NCBI RefSeq assembly: GCF_900109855.1
Contig: NZ_FOBO01000003.1
Location: forward strand, 186,001 to 250,000
Direction of reading: 5' to 3'
Origin: Roseovarius tolerans
GTDB taxonomy: Bacteria; Pseudomonadota; Alphaproteobacteria; Rhodobacterales; Rhodobacteraceae
DNA: 64,000 nt
Part shown: positions 59,893 through 64,000 of the stretch, piece by piece
Layout of the letters: the number at the start of each line of letters is the position of its first letter
Position numbering within the stretch: the stretch's first letter is position 1
The notes under the pieces: model-generated
The model's input: only the letters and a program-made list of their open reading frames with translations
What the model was told of the DNA's origin: nothing
Database searches by the model: none
Program-made: the position numbers and the translations under genes

Positions 59893-61695
59893 ATGGCTGC
59901 TTATGAATACGAGACGCATGATTACGACGTCGTGGTCGTGGGGGCCGGTGGGGCCGGTTTGCGCGCGACGCTCGGCATGGCCGAACAGGGGCTGCGCACC
60001 GCCTGCGTGACCAAGGTGTTTCCGACCCGCTCGCACACCGTGGCGGCACAAGGCGGCATCGCGGCGAGCCTTGGCAACATGGGCCCCGACAGCTGGCAGT
60101 GGCATATGTATGACACGGTCAAGGGCTCGGACTGGCTGGGCGATACCGACGCGATGGAATATCTGGCGCGCGAGGCGCCCAAGGCGGTTTACGAGTTGGA
60201 GCACTACGGTGTGCCGTTCTCGCGCACTGAGGAAGGCAAGATCTATCAGCGCCCGTTTGGCGGGCATACCACCGAGTTTGGTGAAGGCCCGCCGGTGCAG
60301 CGCACCTGTGCCGCCGCCGACCGCACCGGCCACGCGATCCTGCACACGCTTTATGGGCAGAGCCTGAAGGAAAAGGCCGAGTTCTACATCGAGTATTTCG
60401 CGATCGACCTGATCATGACCGATGGGGCCTGCACCGGCGTGGTCTGCTGGAAGCTCGACGATGGCACGATGCATGTCTTCAACGCCAAGATGGTGGTGCT
60501 GGCGACCGGTGGTTACGGCCGGGCCTATTTCAGCGCGACGAGCGCGCATACCTGCACCGGTGACGGCAACGGCATGGTGGCGCGTGCCGGTCTGCCGCTT
60601 CAGGATATGGAATTCGTGCAGTTCCACCCCACGGGCATTTTCGGCGCGGGCTGTCTGATTACCGAGGGTGCGCGCGGCGAGGGTGGGTATCTCACCAATT
60701 CCGAGGGCGAGCGGTTCATGGAGCGCTATGCGCCCAACTACAAGGATCTGGCCCCGCGCGACTATGTCAGCCGCTGCATGACGATGGAAATCCGCGAGGG
60801 GCGCGGTGTCGGGTCGGGGGGCGATCATATCCACCTGAACCTGAGCCACCTGCCGCCCGAGGCGCTGAACCTGCGCCTGCCGGGGATTTCCGAGAGTGCC
60901 AAGATCTTTGCCGGGGTCGATGTGACCAAGGAGCCGATCCCGGTGCTGCCCACCGTGCATTACAACATGGGCGGCATCCCGGCGAATTACTGGGGCGAGG
61001 TGATCAACCCCACCAAGGACGACCCGCATGCCATCGTGCCCGGCCTGATGGCCGTGGGCGAGGCGGCCTGTGCGTCGGTGCATGGCGCGAACCGGCTGGG
61101 GTCGAATTCGCTGATTGACCTTGTGGTGTTCGGCCGTGCGGCGGCCATTCGGGCGGGCAAGGTGGTGGATCCCGAGAGCGCGGTGCCCGCGACCAATGCG
61201 GCCGAGGTGGACCGTGCGCTTGATCGCTTTGACACGCTGCGCCACGCCGATGGGGACGTGCCGACCGCCGATCTGCGGCTGGAGATGCAAAAGACGATGC
61301 AGGCGGATGCCGCCGTGTTCCGCACCTCCAAGACGCTGGCCGAAGGTGTCGAGAAGATGAAGGGTGTCGCCGCCAAGATGGCCGATATCAAGGTCACCGA
61401 CCGCAGCCTGGTGTGGAACAGCGACCTTATGGAAACGCTGGAGCTGACCAATCTGATGCCCTGCGCGCTGTCGACGATCTTTGGCGCCGAGGCGCGGCAT
61501 GAAAGCCGGGGCGCGCATGCGCATGAGGATTTCAGCACCCGCGACGATGAGAACTGGCGCGTGCACACGATTGCGCGGATCGGCGAGACGGATGTCGATC
61601 TGAGCTATCGCCCGATCATCGAGGACCCGATCACGCCCGAGGACAAGGGCGGTATCAGCCTCAAGAAGATTGCCCCGAAGGAAAGGACATTCTGA
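59893..61695 (+). CDS. sdhA: Succinate dehydrogenase flavoprotein subunit
   Basis: Oxidises succinate to fumarate in the TCA cycle. 600 residues: FAD site GAGGAG (17-22), covalent FAD His48 in [10 protein letters not shown], substrate loop HPTGIFGAG, active Arg in [13 protein letters not shown], and NYNMGGIP-like [14 protein letters not shown]. Its stop overlaps the next start (TGATG). Confidence 0.97.
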   Translation: MAAYEYETHDYDVVVVGAGGAGLRATLGMAEQGLRTACVTKVFPTRSHTVAAQGGIAASLGNMGPDSWQWHMYDTVKGSDWLGDTDAMEYLAREAPKAVYELEHYGVPFSRTEEGKIYQRPFGGHTTEFGEGPPVQRTCAAADRTGHAILHTLYGQSLKEKAEFYIEYFAIDLIMTDGACTGVVCWKLDDGTMHVFNAKMVVLATGGYGRAYFSATSAHTCTGDGNGMVARAGLPLQDMEFVQFHPTGIFGAGCLITEGARGEGGYLTNSEGERFMERYAPNYKDLAPRDYVSRCMTMEIREGRGVGSGGDHIHLNLSHLPPEALNLRLPGISESAKIFAGVDVTKEPIPVLPTVHYNMGGIPANYWGEVINPTKDDPHAIVPGLMAVGEAACASVHGANRLGSNSLIDLVVFGRAAAIRAGKVVDPESAVPATNAAEVDRALDRFDTLRHADGDVPTADLRLEMQKTMQADAAVFRTSKTLAEGVEKMKGVAAKMADIKVTDRSLVWNSDLMETLELTNLMPCALSTIFGAEARHESRGAHAHEDFSTRDDENWRVHTIARIGETDVDLSYRPIIEDPITPEDKGGISLKKIAPKERTF

Positions 61696-62108
61696 TGCGG
61701 ATTTTTGCCAAGGGAGTGATCCCCGCCCTTATCGGTCTCGGCCTGAGCGTTGCGAGCGCCCCGGCCGCGTTTGCCGATCCCAACCGGTATATGCCGGTGC
61801 GCGATCAGCGCGCGGCGATCCTGGACTGCCGCTACGAGATGGGGCTCCGCGGGGCCGCACGCTTTGCCGCCGAATGGCCGGAAGTGCCGCCCGGCGGGCA
61901 GACCATATCGTGGATCGTGCCGGGGCCGAACCTGAGCCCGGCGCAGACCGACCGGATCAATGAATGCGCCGACAAGCGGTTGGGCCGCAACCCGACGCCG
62001 CGCTTTGCCTCGGGTCAGCAGCGGAGGGTCGAGCGTCGCTACAGCCGGTGCCCGAAGCACGCCGCGATCTTTGTTCGCGGTTCGGGCTATTGCATAAAGG
62101 GCAATTGA
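61695..62108 (+). CDS. Exported protein of unknown function inside the sdh operon
   Basis: 137 residues. Signal peptide (IFAKGVIPALIGLGLSVASA, cleavage after AFA). The mature part has four cysteines (DCRYEM, NECADK, SRCPKH, GYCIKG) that could form two disulfides, and a basic C-terminal half (RVERRYSRCPKH). It overlaps sdhA by one base and so is co-translated. No family recognised. Confidence 0.75.
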   Translation: MRIFAKGVIPALIGLGLSVASAPAAFADPNRYMPVRDQRAAILDCRYEMGLRGAARFAAEWPEVPPGGQTISWIVPGPNLSPAQTDRINECADKRLGRNPTPRFASGQQRRVERRYSRCPKHAAIFVRGSGYCIKGN

Positions 62109-62112
62109 AACG

Positions 62113-62436
62113 ATGATCCATCGCGCGTTTCTATGTCTTGCCATGGTCGCCCTCGGGGCCTGTGAGGCGACCAATCAGGTGGCGGACAACATCGCGCGTG
62201 AGCGGGCCAAGAGCGTGGTCAACACGGTCGTGTCAGAGCGGTTTCCCGGTGTGAATGCCGCGCCGGTCACCGATTGCATCATCCACGCGGCCTCGGCCCG
62301 CGAAATTGTCCGGATCGCCGGAGCGAGTGTCACCGGGGTGACCCCCGAAGTGGCGCAAGAGGTTGTCGGCATCGCACAGCGCCCCGAGGCCGTGCAATGC
62401 ATCGCCGCAAATAGCCTGACCCTGCTGGGCGGCTGA
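62113..62436 (+). CDS. Predicted lipoprotein inside the sdh operon
   Basis: 107 residues. Lipobox in MVALGAC (Cys17) directs lipid attachment. The mature part has two cysteines (TDCIIHA and VQCIAA) framing EIVRIAGASVTGVTPEVAQE, which looks helical. It starts 4 bp after the preceding gene and ends 12 bp before sdhB. Function unknown. Confidence 0.75.
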   Translation: MIHRAFLCLAMVALGACEATNQVADNIARERAKSVVNTVVSERFPGVNAAPVTDCIIHAASAREIVRIAGASVTGVTPEVAQEVVGIAQRPEAVQCIAANSLTLLGG

Positions 62437-62448
62437 AAGGAGTAGAAA

Positions 62449-63228
62449 ATGGTTCAACTCACACTCCCCAAGAATTCACGCATGGTGGCGGGCAAGACCT
62501 GGCCGAAGCCCGAGCCGGGCGGCACGATGCGCAAGTTCACGATCTATCGCTGGAACCCGGATGACGGACAGAACCCGCGGGTTGATACCTATTTCGTCGA
62601 TCTCGACGATTGCGGGCCGATGGTTCTGGATGCGCTGATCTACATCAAGAGCAAGATCGATCCGACGCTGACCTTTCGCCGGTCGTGCCGCGAGGGGATC
62701 TGTGGCTCCTGTGCGATGAATATCGACGGGATCAACACGCTCGCGTGCATCTACGGGATGGACGAGGTCAAGGGCGACGTGAAGATCTACCCGCTGCCTC
62801 ATATGCCGGTGGTCAAGGATCTCATTCCCGACCTCACGCATTTCTATGCGCAGCATGAGAGCATCATGCCGTGGCTGGAGACCAAGACCAACCGGCCCGC
62901 GAAAGAGTGGAAGCAGTCGATCGAGGATCGCGAGAAGCTCGACGGGCTTTACGAATGCGTGATGTGCGCCTGCTGTTCGACATCCTGCCCGTCCTATTGG
63001 TGGAACGGCGACAAGTACTTGGGGCCGGCGGCATTGCTGCATGCCTATCGCTGGATCATCGATTCTCGCGACGAGGCGACGGGCGAGCGGCTGGACGATC
63101 TGGAAGATCCGTTCAAACTCTATCGGTGCCACACGATCATGAACTGCACCAAGACCTGCCCCAAGGGGTTGAACCCCGCCAAGGCGATTGCCGAGATCAA
63201 GAAGATCATGGTCGAACGGCACGTGTGA
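62449..63228 (+). CDS. sdhB: Succinate dehydrogenase iron-sulfur subunit
   Basis: Carries electrons from FAD to quinone through three clusters. 259 residues: 2Fe-2S ligands Cys80, 85, 88, 100 ([12 protein letters not shown]); 4Fe-4S and 3Fe-4S motifs [11 protein letters not shown] (170-180) and [22 protein letters not shown] lies before the ATG. Confidence 0.97.
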   Translation: MVQLTLPKNSRMVAGKTWPKPEPGGTMRKFTIYRWNPDDGQNPRVDTYFVDLDDCGPMVLDALIYIKSKIDPTLTFRRSCREGICGSCAMNIDGINTLACIYGMDEVKGDVKIYPLPHMPVVKDLIPDLTHFYAQHESIMPWLETKTNRPAKEWKQSIEDREKLDGLYECVMCACCSTSCPSYWWNGDKYLGPAALLHAYRWIIDSRDEATGERLDDLEDPFKLYRCHTIMNCTKTCPKGLNPAKAIAEIKKIMVERHV

Positions 63229-63246
63229 GGCCGCGTGCACGGGTTT

Positions 63247-63279
63247 CAAGAGGCTCCGGCATCGTGCCGGAGCCTCTTG
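63247..63279 (+). terminator. Terminator of the sdh operon
   Basis: Perfect 14-bp stem CAAGAGGCTCCGGC / GCCGGAGCCTCTTG with loop ATCGT; only a weak T-run (GTTG) follows. Confidence 0.75.
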
Positions 63280-63375
63280 CGTTGCAAATCCTGCATGGCC
63301 AGCATGCAGGTTTGTCGGTTTTTCGCCGCAGTGCAGAAGACTACCTTTGTCCTGTCCGAAAAATGGAGAAAAGCA

Positions 63376-63525
63376 ATGGCTTACCCGGTCGAGAAACCCG
63401 TGACCCCGATCTCCGCGCTGCCCGATTGGGTCGAGGTCTATTACAACCCCGAGGCCCTCGCGAACCGGCCCGAGGCTCCCACCTTGGGTGTGCTGGAGCA
63501 GATGTACGCCTATTACGACGGCTAA
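63376..63525 (+). CDS. Small protein, unknown
   Basis: 49 residues from ATG 63376, with GGAGAAAA upstream. Pro-rich start (YPVEKPVTPISALPDWVEVY) and an aromatic end (LEQMYAYYDG). It stands alone after the sdh terminator. The composition is protein-like and the ribosome site good, but no function is suggested. Confidence 0.65.
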   Translation: MAYPVEKPVTPISALPDWVEVYYNPEALANRPEAPTLGVLEQMYAYYDG

Positions 63526-63530
63526 GCGGG

Positions 63531-64000
63531 TTACCAGAAGGCCGGGTCGCTCAGGGCGGGGGCGCAGGTGACGCGCCCCTTGAGCGGCGCAAGCGGCTGA
63601 TCGGTCAAAGATTGCGCGAGCCCGCCCTCAGGCTGCGATAGCGGATACGGAGCGGGCACGTCGCCCACCGTGACGGGCTCAAAGCCCACCCGCCCGTAAA
63701 ACTCGGGATCGCCGTAGGTGACTGCGACCTCCGCGTCCGCCGCGCGCAGCGCCGCAAGTGCCTCTGCGAGCATTTGTTGCCCGATACCCTGACCCTGCCG
63801 GTCAAGGGCCACGGCAACGGGCGAGAGCAGGTAGGCAAGGCGCGTGTCGCCAGCGTGGTACAGGCGAGTGAAAATGCAGGCCCCGACAAGGCCGCCATCG
63901 TCGGCGGTAAAGACGGTCGGGTCAGCCTCGTCGGTCGTCGTCATCAGGTCGCGGGCGAGCCTGCCGACTGATGCACCCTCCTCTGCGCCCTCGGAGGCGG
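63531..64000 (-). CDS. GNAT-family N-acetyltransferase (partial at right edge)
   Basis: The frame is open to the window end; an internal ATG at 63944 follows EGASVGRLARDLM, which is part of the family's N-terminal region, so the true start lies outside. Acetyl-CoA site: LSPVAVALDRQGQGIGQQML; then GDPEFYGRVGFEP, typical of YhbS-like enzymes. Substrate unknown. Confidence 0.87.
   Translation of the reverse strand, partial: ASEGAEEGASVGRLARDLMTTTDEADPTVFTADDGGLVGACIFTRLYHAGDTRLAYLLSPVAVALDRQGQGIGQQMLAEALAALRAADAEVAVTYGDPEFYGRVGFEPVTVGDVPAPYPLSQPEGGLAQSLTDQPLAPLKGRVTCAPALSDPAFW

Overview
The window is GC-rich chromosomal DNA of an alphaproteobacterium, most likely Rhodobacteraceae (Roseobacter group). 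The signs are an atpIBEXF-type F0 operon standing apart from F1 genes, an FnrL regulator with Cys13/16/24/113-type spacing next to hemN and the cbb3 oxidase clusters, the order ffh-rpsP-rimM-trmD-rplS-rpmE, and sdhCDAB with extra genes between sdhA and sdhB. No photosynthesis genes, tRNA, rRNA or CRISPR array was seen. All identifications are from reading the protein sequences; no database search was run.

Region by region: (1) 1-3.5 kb: the end of a UgpC/MalK-type ABC ATPase gene, a DeoR/GlpR-type regulator, a divergent HAD-IIA phosphatase and a small exported protein. (2) 3.6-10.1 kb: a YhaO/YhaN (SbcD/SbcC-like) nuclease-ATPase pair, then a lower-GC stretch with a tyrosine integrase broken by two frameshifts, directly downstream of an RNA gene. 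(3) 10.1-18.4 kb: the SRP RNA gene ffs, overlapped by the end of a UshA/CpdB-type nucleotidase frame; NudC; an SRPBCC protein; a GntR regulator with an NCS1 permease; prephenate dehydratase; a membrane-anchored cytochrome c carrying two near-identical heme domains. (4) 18.5-24.3 kb: a complete yejABEF peptide importer. (5) 24.3-37.5 kb: a microaerobic/FNR regulon: hemN, fnrL, a universal stress protein, ccoNOQP and ccoGHIS, with four FNR boxes.

(6) 37.5-45.6 kb: a D,D-carboxypeptidase with SPOR domain, a FadR-type regulator with a dyad operator, cobO, a small basic protein, a GNAT protein, smc and a candidate tiny membrane peptide. (7) 45.6-53 kb, minus strand: ribosome and translation genes (ffh, rpsP, rimM, trmD, rplS, rpmE) interleaved with two GNAT proteins, chorismate mutase, bluB and a sulfotransferase-like gene. 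(8) 53-56 kb: a LysR regulator, a GT61-type glycosyltransferase with a frameshifted end, an ArsR regulator and a second stress protein. (9) 56-58.8 kb: atpIBEXF. (10) 59-64 kb: the sdh operon behind three TGTGATCACA palindromes, a 49-aa protein, and a GNAT gene running off the right edge.

The central theme is respiration: electron entry (sdh), electron carrier (the dual cytochrome c), low-oxygen terminal oxidase with its copper and assembly proteins, anaerobic heme synthesis, the oxygen sensor, and the proton channel of ATP synthase. The protein-targeting pair (ffs RNA and Ffh) and parts of phenylalanine synthesis (pheA and aroQ) and B12 synthesis (cobO and bluB) also lie in the window but in separate places.
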